A stretch of 64,000 nucleotides of DNA from Foetidibacter luteolus (GCF_009650435.1 NZ_VVIP01000035.1:186001-250000), one strand, 5' to 3'; shown: positions 1-9,727, numbered from the stretch's first letter. The notes: generated by a model not told the origin, from the sequence alone. Numbers and translations: made by a program.

Positions 1-275
1 ATGTTTACGTCTTTTTTCATCAAGTTAATGAATCTCTGCATAATTTAATCTTATGCGTATCTCCTTGCCACACATATATACAGCAAATAGGAGAAAAATG
101 TGCGATTGCTTTGTTCAACCCTGATTGGGTTGGAGCTCTATCCTACAATGCTAACCCCGGATTTCATCCAGTGCTATTCACATTTAGCCCTTTGGTCATA
201 AGATAATTTTATAATGCACATTCTAAAAATAAAAAAAATCTCTTGCTGAGGTAAAAGCCTTGCGGAGGAATTACG
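1..275. other. intergenic, no gene recognised
   Basis: AT-rich stretch at the window edge. I see no convincing reading frame, RNA gene or repeat copy on either strand. It precedes a family B repeat. Confidence 0.5.
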
Positions 276-392
276 TTGTTACACTTTGCGCCAGGGATTG
301 AAGCGGTTACCCCGGTGAAGCCAACGCAGCGGGGCTTTTGTGCCGGAGTAATAGCGAAAAGCCCGGTGCCTTCGGCAGGCGCCCCAATATTT
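276..392 (+). repeat. family B structured repeat, copy B1
   Basis: Copy of the dispersed family B element, lying against the 3' end of the EamA gene. It carries the shared core GGGATTGAAGCGG, then CCCCGGTGAAGCC and GTGCCGGAGTAATAGCG. Its outer stem is GCGCC (about 289) pairing with GGCGC (about 379), instead of the GGGTG/CACCC pair seen in most copies. This is a compensatory change on both sides. The terminal hairpin is a short GCC-TTC-GGC stem. Confidence 0.8.
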
Positions 393-1301
393 TTATGCGG
401 CTTTCTTTTTTAAACTGTAGTTTACCAGGTACACACCGGTAAGGGTAATAAAAGCGCCAATAACCAGGTTAAAGGTTAGCGGCTCGCTTAACAACCATGC
501 GCCGGCCAGCATGGCTACCAATGGGTTAATGTAAGCATAGATGGACGCCAGGGCCGGCGGCAGGTTGCGTACCGTATAAACAAAGGCGACAAATGCCACC
601 AGCGAGCCCATACAGATAAGGTATAGTAATGCCAGCCAGGTTTCTTTGGGAACCAAATGAAACGGCACAGGCTCGATGCCTATAACGCGGCTGAAACCAT
701 AAGTAAAAAAAGAGCCGAAAAACATTTGCCAGCCAAGCGCATAGTAAGGGTCCACATCGTACTTATTGCGGGCTACGAATATGGTGCCGATGCTCCATGA
801 AAGCATGGCGATTAGTCCGATGGCTATGCCAAAACCATAACCCGGCGGCTGCTGGTGAAAGGCATTTTCATAAAACACAAACAATACCCCGGCAATACCT
901 ATAATTAAACCAATAAAGGTTAACGGTGTGTTGCTGTTTTTTTTGAGGAAGAGCATCTCTATAATTACCACGCATAGGGGGTATAATGCGCCGATAAGGG
1001 CACCCAGGCCGCTGGAAACAAACTTTACGCTCCAGGTGCTTAAGCCGTTGGCAAACACAAACATGAACAGGGATAACATAACAAGCCACCTGAACTGTGG
1101 AAGCGTAGGCAGCTTTTGTTTACGCAGCAAAAAATACAGCAGGAACAATGTACCTGCGATAAATTGACGCATAAAAGATAACTGAAGCCCGGGTACCTGC
1201 TGCACGGCAAACTTATTGGCCACCCAGGTAGTGCCCCATATAACGCTGGTAGCTGTTAAGGCAAGATAACCTTTTGCAATATTTTTATCAGAAGGAAGCA
1301 A
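393..1301 (-). CDS. EamA/DMT family transporter
   Basis: A 302-residue integral membrane protein of the drug/metabolite transporter superfamily, expected to be an inner-membrane exporter. Two tandem EamA repeats of about five helices each are visible (roughly residues 10-145 and 155-297). The first has the WGTTWVANK stretch typical of the first helix, and both repeats end in a glycine-rich GxxxTLTGVYLVN-like helix. The length is normal for the family. The start overlaps the stop of the upstream lipoprotein gene by 14 bases, so the two are probably co-transcribed. The substrate cannot be inferred. Family assignment is secure, specificity unknown. Confidence 0.88.
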   Translation of the reverse strand: MLPSDKNIAKGYLALTATSVIWGTTWVANKFAVQQVPGLQLSFMRQFIAGTLFLLYFLLRKQKLPTLPQFRWLVMLSLFMFVFANGLSTWSVKFVSSGLGALIGALYPLCVVIIEMLFLKKNSNTPLTFIGLIIGIAGVLFVFYENAFHQQPPGYGFGIAIGLIAMLSWSIGTIFVARNKYDVDPYYALGWQMFFGSFFTYGFSRVIGIEPVPFHLVPKETWLALLYLICMGSLVAFVAFVYTVRNLPPALASIYAYINPLVAMLAGAWLLSEPLTFNLVIGAFITLTGVYLVNYSLKKKAA

Positions 1302-1965
1302 TTAGCGTTTTGTTCTTTGGCACTTGAAAATATGTATCATCCATTGGTGTAGGGATTATTTTGGTGGCAGTCATTGAAAGCCTGTACTTACCGCCAAAAA
1401 ATGTTGTAATGTATCCCAGGGTCAGGTAAGGGTATCTGCTAAATAATTCTTCAACAGAACCATATTTTACACCTTCATAAATGCCTGGCGATAATTTTTG
1501 AGTGCTGTCAAAATAATAAACTGCTGTATTGTATTCCGGTTCGCTGTCATAAGAAGCATAATATTCCGAATACATTTCAACTCCCTTGCATGTTTTACCG
1601 AGTATAACTTTCCCGGCAGTATTCTTTATGCTTACGGCTTTAAAGGATACTGATTTGGATAAATCATTTACATAAACAGTATCAGAATCAGCCCGCCACA
1701 TATACCTCTTAAGTGAATCGGTTTTTTGTAGCTCCCGGCTAACAATAATTCCCTTATCATTATAATAAATCCTGCATACATCCTTGCCTTTGATAAAGGC
1801 TTTGGCCGCAGTGCCAAAAATTTCTTTTAGCATTGCAGTATCTCCATTCTCTCCGGCAACTTCCATTTTAAACTCAACCACCCCCTCAAAGTAAGGATGG
1901 GCTTTTTTTTCTGTTTTTTGATTGCAGGATAACAGCAGCAATACAAGTGCCACGTACGATTTCAT
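1288..1965 (-). CDS. hypothetical lipoprotein
   Basis: About 225 residues, starting at MKSYVALVLLLLSC. I prefer this internal methionine to the one eight codons upstream because it puts a hydrophobic stretch and a lipobox (LLLLSC) at the very N-terminus. The mature protein would be acylated at Cys and held in the inner or outer membrane. The rest is a soluble, beta-rich sequence with no domain I recognise; it resembles the many Bacteroidota lipoproteins of the GLPGLI/DUF4412 kind, but I cannot confirm that. It lies 47 bases after purH and overlaps the EamA gene, suggesting read-through transcription from purH. Function unknown. Confidence 0.72.
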   Translation of the reverse strand: MKSYVALVLLLLSCNQKTEKKAHPYFEGVVEFKMEVAGENGDTAMLKEIFGTAAKAFIKGKDVCRIYYNDKGIIVSRELQKTDSLKRYMWRADSDTVYVNDLSKSVSFKAVSIKNTAGKVILGKTCKGVEMYSEYYASYDSEPEYNTAVYYFDSTQKLSPGIYEGVKYGSVEELFSRYPYLTLGYITTFFGGKYRLSMTATKIIPTPMDDTYFQVPKNKTLIASF

Positions 1966-2012
1966 AAAGGGTCGATGGTTTAATATCATGCTATTTGTTC
2001 CAGGCTTACTAT

Positions 2013-3545
2013 TTAATGCCTGAAATGCCTTTGACCGGTAATTACCATGGCCAAATTATTTTCAACACAATAAGCAATGCTGTCTTTATCGCGTATGGAG
2101 CCGCCGGGCTGTATAAATGCTTCTATACCTTCCGCATGCGCCATTTTTACGCAGTCATCAAACGGAAAAAACGCATCGCTGGCCAGCACGGCGCCATGCA
2201 GGTCAACATTAAATTGTTTGGCTTTTTCAATGGATTGGCGCAGGGAGTCAATGCGGCTGGTTTGTCCGCAGCCTTTGCCCACCAACTGTAAATCTTTAAC
2301 CAATGCAATGGCATTGCTTTTTAAATGCTTGCAAACAATATTGGCGAATGCCAGGTTTTCTTTTTCTGAAGCAGATGTTTCCCTGCCGCCGGTTTCTTTC
2401 CATTCAGTATAATTGCCTTTATCGTTTTCCTGTACCAGTACACCGTTTAACAGGGATTTGTATTGTTCTGCCGGCGCCGGCGATTGCTTCAACTGCAGCA
2501 GTATCCTGTTCTTTTTCGACTTTAATACAGCCAACGCATCTTCATCAAATGAGGGGGCTATCAGCACTTCAAAGAAAATTTCGTTAATGGCTTCAGCGGT
2601 TGCTTTGTCAATAGCGCCATTGCTGATGAGTACACCGCCAAAAGCGCTTTCAGGGTCGCCGGCAAGGCCTGCATCCCAGCACTCCTTAACCGTAGGTCTT
2701 GCAGCTATGCCGCAAACGTTGGTGTGTTTTATCACCGCGAAAGTGTAGTTACCTCCGGCAGCGGCAGGCGCTTCAAAATCATTGATAAGTTGCACAGCCG
2801 CATCTACATCCACCAGGTTATTATAAGAAAGTTCTTTGCCATTTAGCTGCGTAAAAAGTTTATCAAGGTCGCCATAGAATACGCCTGACTGGTGGGGGTT
2901 TTCGCCATAACGCAGCGCTTTGGGGTTGGTAACCGACTCAAGAAAATACAGCGCATTGGCCGGGTTAAAGTATTGTGCAATTACTACATCGTAATGCGCT
3001 ACGGTTTCAAAAGCCTTTGCCGCATAAGCTTTGCGCTGTTCAATGGTGGTTTCGCCGTTTTGGGCTTTCAGCAGCTCTGTCAGCGAAGCATATTCGCTTT
3101 TGGCGGCTATAACAACAAGGTCTTTAAAATTTTTGGCAGCAGCCCTTATCATGGAGGGGCCGCCTATATCTATTTTTTCAATGATGGCTTTTTCTTCGCT
3201 GGTGGTAGCCAGGGTTTCTTCAAAAGGGTACAGGTCAACAATCACCAGGTCAATTTCCGGTATGTTGTACTGTTTCATTTCCTGTACATCCTGCTCCACA
3301 TCCCGCCTGCCCAGTATGCCTCCGAAAACAGAGGGGTGCAGTGTTTTTACACGGCCTCCTAATATAGAAGGGTAGCTGGTAAGGCTTTCCACCGCCACGC
3401 AGGGTATGCCCAGGTCTTCTATAAACTTTTGGGTGCCGCCGGTGGTATAAATGGTAATATCCAGGCGTTGTAGTTCCCGTACTATTGGTTCAAGGCCGTC
3501 TTTGTAAAAAACTGAAATAAGAGCGCTTTGTATCTTTTTTTGCAT
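2013..3545 (-). CDS. purH: bifunctional AICAR transformylase / IMP cyclohydrolase
   Basis: Catalyses the last two steps of de novo purine synthesis: formylation of AICAR with 10-formyl-THF, then ring closure to IMP. The 510-residue length is the family norm. The N-terminal MGS-like cyclohydrolase domain (about 1-140) has the STGGT-like YTTGGT and GGRVKTLHP motifs. The transformylase domain follows, with RYGENPHQ and the catalytic Lys-His pair in AVIKHTNVCG. The C-terminus ends in the usual ITGQRHFRH. It sits 70 bases downstream of comEC and ahead of a lipoprotein gene on the same strand. No PurR box or riboswitch was recognised upstream. Confidence 0.97.
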   Translation of the reverse strand: MQKKIQSALISVFYKDGLEPIVRELQRLDITIYTTGGTQKFIEDLGIPCVAVESLTSYPSILGGRVKTLHPSVFGGILGRRDVEQDVQEMKQYNIPEIDLVIVDLYPFEETLATTSEEKAIIEKIDIGGPSMIRAAAKNFKDLVVIAAKSEYASLTELLKAQNGETTIEQRKAYAAKAFETVAHYDVVIAQYFNPANALYFLESVTNPKALRYGENPHQSGVFYGDLDKLFTQLNGKELSYNNLVDVDAAVQLINDFEAPAAAGGNYTFAVIKHTNVCGIAARPTVKECWDAGLAGDPESAFGGVLISNGAIDKATAEAINEIFFEVLIAPSFDEDALAVLKSKKNRILLQLKQSPAPAEQYKSLLNGVLVQENDKGNYTEWKETGGRETSASEKENLAFANIVCKHLKSNAIALVKDLQLVGKGCGQTSRIDSLRQSIEKAKQFNVDLHGAVLASDAFFPFDDCVKMAHAEGIEAFIQPGGSIRDKDSIAYCVENNLAMVITGQRHFRH

Positions 3546-3615
3546 GATGGAGGATTTGAAATTACGGCGCCGAAACCGGTTGATTAACCCCTGGAAACGC
3601 GGCGTGGCAAGTGTT

Positions 3616-5697
3616 TTACCGAAGGTTCATAACAAAAGCCCCCTGCTGCGGCACCGAATGGAAGCGCAAATGTAGGTTCTGGCAATCTTTTTTCCATTTT
3701 TCTATTTTCCACAGCGGGTTGCTGCTGTCAAAAACCAGTTGCTCAAATTCTACTGCCGCTGCCAGGTGGCTGATGTACAACCTGGGGTTGCCAGCCAGCA
3801 CTACCACATCCACTTTTATCTTGTCGCCGGCGCTATCAGCGGCCAAAGGGGCGTTAATAAGCAAAACAGACTTACTGCCTGCTTTAATAATAGCCGGTTG
3901 CGGTGGCCAGGTTTTTTCAACTGTTATCCTGTGTAAAATCCTGGAAGGTTTTAAATGAAAGTTTTGCAGAAAACCATCTTTTAACAGCACGCTGTCTCCC
4001 AAAAAACTGCCGTTCCGGCCCTGGATAATATCAACGGCCGTATAGCGCGGCACATTGTATACTACCAGTTTTTCCTGCCGCTGTTTCATAAAAAAATCGT
4101 AAGCCCGCAAGCCCAAAAAAGCAGCAAGCAGCAACAGGGCCAGCGATAAAGCCTTTTTTGCTTTCAGCATCAGCCATACCGCAAAGGCCGCAATAACGGT
4201 AAACAGTAACAACACCTGCACCATTGAAACCTGCAGCTTGTCCCAAACGGCGAAGGGCAGCCTGTCGGTATGCTTTACAATGGTATTCATCAGCCATACA
4301 CCGGCGCCGGTAACCATGCCGGTAAACTTAGCCGCCACCGGCAGTATCGCCGCCAGCAACAAAACAAGCTCGGCGTAGAGTACCAGGCCCGATAAAGGCA
4401 CCATCAACAGGTTGGTAATAAAAAACAGTAGCGGAAACTGGTGAAAATGGTATAACACCACCGGCAGTGTTAGTATCTGTGCCCCGAACGTCATGGCGTT
4501 AAGCTGCCATAGCTTATCCAAAGCTTTATTTTTTACATACAGCAAATTGTACAGCGGCCGGCTGAACAGTACAATACTCAGCACGGCTGTATACGAAAGT
4601 TGAAAACCAACATCCCACAGCATAAAGGGGTTGAGTACCAGCAGGCAAAAAGCCGATGCCGCCAGCGTGTTGTACATATTGGTATGCCTGCCCAGGTTCC
4701 TGGCAAGTACAATAAAACTGAACATGACCGCAGAACGCAGTATAGATGGTGCGGCGCCTGCCAGCAACGTAAACATCCACAACACCAGCAAAATAATAAT
4801 CGGCCGCAACAGCCGCTGCCAGCGCTTCCTGCTAAAACGGGCCAGCAGCATTTTAAGCAGGCCGTATATCATGCCCAGGTGCAGGCCGCTGATGGCGATG
4901 ATATGCACAACGCCGGTATTGCTGTAAGCCTGTACCAGTTCCCGGTCAAGGTCATCACGATAGCCAATCAGCAACGCTTCAGCTACCGCTTGTTCCTTTT
5001 TGCCCGGAATGTATTGCCGTAATATGCCAATAACATTAGACCTTAGCGTAAACAAAAACCGCTTAAACCAATTGCCATAATAACCCTTAACCGGCAGGTA
5101 ATCCTTACCGGTAAGGTATGCCTGGTAACCAATACCCTGGAATAAGCAATACCGTGCATAGTCAAAGCCGCCGGGGTTGCCGGAATTGGTTACCGGCTGC
5201 AATGGTTTTTGAATAATAAAAGCAGAACCATAACCCAGCGCCGCGGCATTGCTGTCTTTCTTAAAGTAGAGCAGCACACTGCCGGTTACGGGTAGCCAGT
5301 GATTGTTCTTCCAAACTGCGTTTACCCTTGCAACCGCTTTGTATGAATTTGGTTTTGTTACCAATGGCTCCTGTATCGTTACCAGCAGTGGTTGGCCGGT
5401 GGTATAATGTTTGCCAAGCCAATCGCTCTTGTTGCGTGCATTGGCAAAATAAGCAAGGCTGGCGCCCGTTGCTGTTATCACCAGCAGTATGCACACACCG
5501 TGCAGCCAGCGGAGGCTGTAGCTGCCGCGGTTGAGAATGGCATTCAACAGCGCCGGCACAATACTGCACACGAGAAATATAAGGCAGGTAGCCAACTGCA
5601 GGCTGGCGTACCATTGCAGCAAAATGCCTGCGGAAAGCGCAACGGTAAGCCTTACAAAGGGCATGGATTTTAATGCGGGTAACAGGGAGCGGATCAT
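3616..5697 (-). CDS. comEC: ComEC/Rec2 family competence protein
   Basis: A 693-residue polytopic membrane protein of the ComEC/Rec2 family, the channel that passes single-stranded DNA through the inner membrane during natural transformation. The N-terminus has two or three helices followed by a soluble OB-like DUF4131 region (about 60-200). The core competence domain (about 235-500) carries the hallmark HIIAISGLHLGMIYG motif and many helices. The short soluble C-terminal part lacks the full metallo-beta-lactamase domain of some family members. This shorter form is usual in Bacteroidota. No other competence genes are adjacent. In this phylum many carriers have never been shown to be competent. 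Confidence 0.9.
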   Translation of the reverse strand: MIRSLLPALKSMPFVRLTVALSAGILLQWYASLQLATCLIFLVCSIVPALLNAILNRGSYSLRWLHGVCILLVITATGASLAYFANARNKSDWLGKHYTTGQPLLVTIQEPLVTKPNSYKAVARVNAVWKNNHWLPVTGSVLLYFKKDSNAAALGYGSAFIIQKPLQPVTNSGNPGGFDYARYCLFQGIGYQAYLTGKDYLPVKGYYGNWFKRFLFTLRSNVIGILRQYIPGKKEQAVAEALLIGYRDDLDRELVQAYSNTGVVHIIAISGLHLGMIYGLLKMLLARFSRKRWQRLLRPIIILLVLWMFTLLAGAAPSILRSAVMFSFIVLARNLGRHTNMYNTLAASAFCLLVLNPFMLWDVGFQLSYTAVLSIVLFSRPLYNLLYVKNKALDKLWQLNAMTFGAQILTLPVVLYHFHQFPLLFFITNLLMVPLSGLVLYAELVLLLAAILPVAAKFTGMVTGAGVWLMNTIVKHTDRLPFAVWDKLQVSMVQVLLLFTVIAAFAVWLMLKAKKALSLALLLLAAFLGLRAYDFFMKQRQEKLVVYNVPRYTAVDIIQGRNGSFLGDSVLLKDGFLQNFHLKPSRILHRITVEKTWPPQPAIIKAGSKSVLLINAPLAADSAGDKIKVDVVVLAGNPRLYISHLAAAVEFEQLVFDSSNPLWKIEKWKKDCQNLHLRFHSVPQQGAFVMNLR

Positions 5698-5745
5698 GAA
5701 AGGAAATTAGTATAAATCTGCGCTCTGCGGCAATTCTTGCCGGGT

Positions 5746-5843
5746 ATTTTTTATGGGCCCGGCAGAAGGAACAAGCATGAGGCTGCCGTTGCGTCGCACT
5801 CTTGTACTGTTGGATTCGCTATGCGGCTTTTCCCGCAGGATAG
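5746..5843 (+). repeat. family A dispersed repeat, copy A1
   Basis: Begins TTTATGGGCCCGGCAGAAGG, includes the shared core GTTGCGTCGCACTCTTGTAC and ends CCCGCAGGATAG. The centre TGCG-T-CGCA is self-complementary. Close copies lie at 51640, 56380 and 60357 in the same orientation. Confidence 0.85.
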
Positions 5844-6047
5844 AGTTGCCGGTTCAATGTTCTTTTGTTCAAGGTTCAATGTTAGCGGCTGTAGTGGCTT
5901 GCGGAACCTGCCTTTCCACATCCTCAAAATTTCAAGACAGCTTGCAGCAATTTAATTGAGTATAAGATTGGGTAAGATAATCTTATTGAACAATAAGCGT
6001 TCCGCAGAACACTTTGTGTGTAGAACATTGCAGGATACCCCCATGCC

Positions 6048-6106
6048 TTCCAGGGGAACGCTTTGTGCTTTTCTGCGGGTGATGGGCACAAAATGTTCCC
6101 CTGGAA
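6048..6106. other. long imperfect hairpin
   Basis: A 12-base arm TTCCAGGGGAAC at 6048 pairs exactly with GTTCCCCTGGAA at 6095. After a 2-base internal mismatch, a second 7-base stem TTTGTGC/GCACAAA closes a 17-base loop. There is no T-tract, so it is not a simple terminator. The right arm is also part of the palindrome ATGTTCC-CCT-GGAACAT. Confidence 0.8.
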
Positions 6107-6158
6107 CATAACAGCACGGAGATGGCTATTCTACCCACAACATGTTCCTCCGGAACAT
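6093..6158. promoter_or_regulatory. pair of 17-base palindromes, possible operators
   Basis: Two copies of ATGTTCC-N3-GGAACAT occur at 6093-6109 (spacer CCT) and 6142-6158 (spacer TCC), 49 bases apart centre to centre. The different spacers and identical arms are what a dimeric regulator's sites would look like. They lie about 350-400 bases upstream of the large secreted protein gene. They could instead be parts of a repeat element; no regulator is identified. Confidence 0.45.
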
Positions 6159-6231
6159 AGTAAAATTTTGCGCTAATCCTACATTATATATCCCCTCTGC
6201 ATTTCATCAGCACAAAATTTCATTTGCCATT

Positions 6232-6307
6232 TACCCGTCAACAGACTGGTAACCTGCAACCAGCAACCAGCAACCGGCAACCGTCTCCCGGGGGCGCCCC
6301 AAAAAAA
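6232..6307 (+). repeat. family D repeat joined to a family B 3' end
   Basis: Contains CAACAGACTGGTAACCTGCAA followed by several CAACCGGC/CAACCAGC units, then GGGGGCGCCCCAAAAA, which matches the 3' end of family B. The same D-then-B order recurs at 42055 and 47688, so D and B behave as one compound unit. Confidence 0.65.
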
Positions 6308-6503
6308 CACCTTAAGTTAAGCCCTGTTGAACTTTTCAAAAATCCCTGCCGGGTTATATTAAACTTTCAACAATACAATTGAAACAACCGCCGATTTTAA
6401 GCAACCAGGGGCTGCAAAAAAGCGTATATTCAAACTGTCACAGCTTATGGAGAAAAATGCCTTGAGCTAATTGCTGCCGCTCACTCCTTTACGTTGCGCC
6501 TGC

Positions 6504-9128
6504 ATGAAGAAACTGTTTGTTTTGATGTGTATGATAACCAGCACCATCGCTGCCAGGGCGGACCATATTTCCGGCGGGGAAATCTATTATATCTGCACCG
6601 GTAAGCTGGGCAATAATTACCAGTATGAAGTTTACCTTAGGCTATTTATGCTCTGTACCTCGCCGCGACAGTTTGATAACCCTGCTACGCTGTCTGTGTT
6701 TAATAAGGCAACTTATGCCAGGGTGATAGATGTTTCAGCGAATCTTAACCGTACAGAAACCATTAGCCTTACCAATACCGATTTGTGCATAAGCAACCCG
6801 CCCCGTATTTGCTATAAAGTGGGGTATTACCAGTTTAATCTTTCTTTGCCCGTATCTGCGGATGGGTACATACTTTCTTACCAGGTTAACTTCCGGGTGG
6901 ATGGCATGAACAACCTGGCGCCGGGGTACAACAGGATAGGCGCTACATTTACCGCTGAAATACCGGGCATCGGCAGGCTGGCATCCGCCGCGCAAAACAA
7001 CAGTGCCAAGTTTGGCGATAACGACCTGGCCATTGTTTGCGCCAACAACTCTTTTACCTACAGCTTTGCGGCCAAAGACCCTGATGGTGATGAACTGCAT
7101 TATGCCCTTTGCGATGCCTATGCCAGCTCTATTGATGGCGGTTTTGGGGGTTTTGGCGATAACAATGAACCGCCAGGCCCGCCACCTTACCGGCCTTTGC
7201 CCTACGGCGGTGGTTACAGTGGCGGCTCCCCCCTTGGCAATAAAGTAAAGATTGACCCTAAAACCGGCATGATAACCGGTGTGGCGCCGGGGGCGGGGGT
7301 GTATGTAATTGATGTATGTGTCAGTGAATACCGCAACGGTATTTTTATTGCCATGCAGCGCCGCGACCTGCAGATTACCATTGCGCCGTGTACCATTGCC
7401 GCAGCCGAACTGCCGGATGCCTTTATGTTATGTAAAGAGAGCAAAACGGTGGCGCTTGCCAACAGTTCCATCAGCCCGCTGGTAAACTCCTACACCTGGC
7501 AAATTACCAACAGCAACGGCGCTTCGCTGTTTAACTCAACAGACCCTTTGCCTACTTATACTTTTGCTGATACGGGTACTTATAAAGTAACGCTTATTAT
7601 TAACAGTGACGAAGAATGTGTGGACACTGCCAGCTCTTTAATAAAGGTTTATCCGGGCTTTAAACCTGCTTTTGATTATACCGGTATTTGTTTTACCAAA
7701 CCTACGCAGTTTAAAGATGCCACCACTACCGTGTATGGACAGGTTAACGGCTGGCAATGGAACCTTAATAATAGCCCGGTAAGCAGCTTTATAGCAGAGC
7801 AAAACCCGGTAATTACCTACAGCAGTATGGGGGCAAAACAGGTTTGGCTGATAGCATCCAACACGGTGGGCTGCATAGATACCGTTATACAAACAGTGGA
7901 TATAGTTGACAAGCCGCCCCTGAACCTGGCATTTACAGATACGCTGATATGCCTGAACGATACACTGCAGCTAAAAGCAGGCGGCAACGGCATGTATGTT
8001 TGGTCGCCGGTGGTAAACATGCTTAATGCCAATACAGCAACGCCAACAGTGCAGCCCACGCAAACCACTACATACTATGTTGACCTTGATGATAACGGCT
8101 GCCTTAACCGCGATTCCGTTAAAGTAAATGTGGTTGACCATGTAACGCTGCAACTTATGAACGATACGGTTATTTGCGCCAACGACCCCATTGTGCTGCG
8201 CACCATTTCTGATGGGTTGTTGTATAACTGGGCACCCACGGTGCAGCTAAACAATGCAGCACTGCAAAGCCCTGTAGCCACAACGCCAGACACCACCCGG
8301 TACCATGTAACGGCCATTATTGGCAGTTGTTCCGACAGTGCTGATGTAACAGTGTACACTGTTCCTTACCCGGTTGCTTACGCCGGCGCCGATACCTTGA
8401 TTTGTTACGGCACCCCGGCACAACTGCATGGCAGTACCGATGGCAGCAGCGTTACGTGGACACCATCCAACACGCTGGAAAACCCTGCCACTTTAAACCC
8501 GCTGGCACACCCCACAAAAACAGGCGACAACACTTACCTGCTTGCGGCATATGATACAAAAGGTTGCCCCAAACCGGGCACCGATGAGGTAGTGGTTACC
8601 ATGCTGCCGGATATTAATGCCTTCGCGGGCCGGGACACAACAATAATACTGGGCCAGCCATTGCAACTGGAAGCAACCGGCGGCACGGGTTATCAATGGT
8701 CGCCGGCGATGGGGCTTTCATCAACCAGCATATCCAATCCTGTCGCCACCCACTACGAAAGCATTGATTTTATACGCTACAAGGTTATCGTTAACAACCA
8801 GGCCGGCTGTTTGGATTCTGCGTTTATCGGTGTAAGAATTTTTAAAACGCGGCCCTCTGTTTTTGTACCCACCGGTTTTACGCCCAATGGCGATGGCCGT
8901 AATGATGTACTAAGGCCCATTGCGGCAGGCATGCAGCGTATGGAGCAGTTCGCGGTATTTAACCGCTGGGGGCAAATGGTATTTACCACCAGCATTAACG
9001 GGCTTGGCTGGGATGGTACGGTTAACGGAAAATCTCAACCGCCCGGCGTATTTGTGTGGATGGTAAAAGCAACAGATTATACCGGCCGGCCCTACCTGGC
9101 AAGGGGTACGGTTACTTTAATAAGGTAG
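6504..9128 (+). CDS. large secreted protein with PKD-like repeats and T9SS type B sorting domain
   Basis: About 874 residues. I chose the second methionine (MKKLFVLMCM) because it starts a clear signal peptide ending near ARA-DHISGG; the upstream methionine would add eleven residues in front of it. A PKD-like domain lies near residues 295-390, followed by several repeated Ig-like blocks with paired cysteines and 'D..ICxxDxxxLxA' patterns (about 460-760). The last 90 residues form the CHU_C/gliding-motility C-terminal domain (FVPTGFTPNGDGRND, FNRWGQMVF, W-D-G-T). Proteins with this end are exported by the type IX secretion system and attached to, or released from, the cell surface, often as adhesins. 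The ligand is unknown. A probable monocistronic unit. Confidence 0.9.
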   Translation: MKKLFVLMCMITSTIAARADHISGGEIYYICTGKLGNNYQYEVYLRLFMLCTSPRQFDNPATLSVFNKATYARVIDVSANLNRTETISLTNTDLCISNPPRICYKVGYYQFNLSLPVSADGYILSYQVNFRVDGMNNLAPGYNRIGATFTAEIPGIGRLASAAQNNSAKFGDNDLAIVCANNSFTYSFAAKDPDGDELHYALCDAYASSIDGGFGGFGDNNEPPGPPPYRPLPYGGGYSGGSPLGNKVKIDPKTGMITGVAPGAGVYVIDVCVSEYRNGIFIAMQRRDLQITIAPCTIAAAELPDAFMLCKESKTVALANSSISPLVNSYTWQITNSNGASLFNSTDPLPTYTFADTGTYKVTLIINSDEECVDTASSLIKVYPGFKPAFDYTGICFTKPTQFKDATTTVYGQVNGWQWNLNNSPVSSFIAEQNPVITYSSMGAKQVWLIASNTVGCIDTVIQTVDIVDKPPLNLAFTDTLICLNDTLQLKAGGNGMYVWSPVVNMLNANTATPTVQPTQTTTYYVDLDDNGCLNRDSVKVNVVDHVTLQLMNDTVICANDPIVLRTISDGLLYNWAPTVQLNNAALQSPVATTPDTTRYHVTAIIGSCSDSADVTVYTVPYPVAYAGADTLICYGTPAQLHGSTDGSSVTWTPSNTLENPATLNPLAHPTKTGDNTYLLAAYDTKGCPKPGTDEVVVTMLPDINAFAGRDTTIILGQPLQLEATGGTGYQWSPAMGLSSTSISNPVATHYESIDFIRYKVIVNNQAGCLDSAFIGVRIFKTRPSVFVPTGFTPNGDGRNDVLRPIAAGMQRMEQFAVFNRWGQMVFTTSINGLGWDGTVNGKSQPPGVFVWMVKATDYTGRPYLARGTVTLIR

Positions 9129-9159
9129 GCAAAATATTTTTGGCACTTAGCTGCATTGC

Positions 9160-9212
9160 TACTATGAGGCATCGTTGTGTCACTCACTTGTACGTTCTGT
9201 AATTCTATTCGC
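9160..9212 (+). repeat. family A repeat, short copy A2
   Basis: ATGAGGCATCGTTGTGTCACTC followed by ACTTGTACGTTCTGTAATTC matches the core of family A with several changes. It lies between the convergent secreted-protein and iron-sulfur genes. Confidence 0.6.
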
Positions 9213-9232
9213 CAATGCGCCGGCATGCTATA

Positions 9233-9676
9233 CTAACCCATAAACCCAATCCTGTTATGAGAGCCGTCGCAAAAAGGCTTGCGGGAAGAAGCGCCGCAGC
9301 GGCACAAAGCGGTGATGCCCTGTTTCTGCTCAACCGTTCCGTCATTATACTGAATGGCGCAGGCGCCTTTCACCAGCAGGGGGCCGTTTTTGGCAAGTTC
9401 AATTTGCAGTACAATATCCGTTCCTGCGTCAACATCCTTAACAGGACTGGCTGCTTCTTCGTTGTTCATTACAAAACTCAGCGCACCGCTGGGGCATTTT
9501 TTTACCTGCTCAATTATTGTTGACGTACCTGCCCCAGCCATGTTAATCCACGGCTTTTTACCTGGGTCAAATACTTCTCCCAGCCCCTTCCAGCACTTGG
9601 TGGAGTGTATGCAAACATTGGGTTTCCATATCACCGTTACTTCTTCGTTGTTGTATTTGAATGTTTCCCGCGGCAT
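9233..9676 (-). CDS. divergent 4Fe-4S mono-cluster / CDGSH iron-sulfur protein
   Basis: 147 residues with two metal-binding parts. The N-terminal half (about 10-70) resembles the Fer4_19 divergent ferredoxin family, with C-x5-C and KKCPSGALSF. The C-terminal half has a CDGSH-type site: CRCGASSRKPFCDGSHNR near residues 123-140, which in characterised members binds a redox-active 2Fe-2S cluster with three Cys and one His. Such fused proteins are common in Bacteroidota, but their redox partner is unknown. It is the last gene of a probable four-gene leftward run. Confidence 0.88.
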   Translation of the reverse strand: MPRETFKYNNEEVTVIWKPNVCIHSTKCWKGLGEVFDPGKKPWINMAGAGTSTIIEQVKKCPSGALSFVMNNEEAASPVKDVDAGTDIVLQIELAKNGPLLVKGACAIQYNDGTVEQKQGITALCRCGASSRKPFCDGSHNRIGFMG

Positions 9677-9727
9677 AGATAATTTCTTTCTTGAAATTTA
9701 CAACAAATGTGAATGGGCAGCGCATCA

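Noticed and set aside
5924..6109. Short reverse-strand frame in the 5.7-6.5 kb gap
   Set aside because: It runs through the long hairpin and has no homology-like motif or signal sequence.
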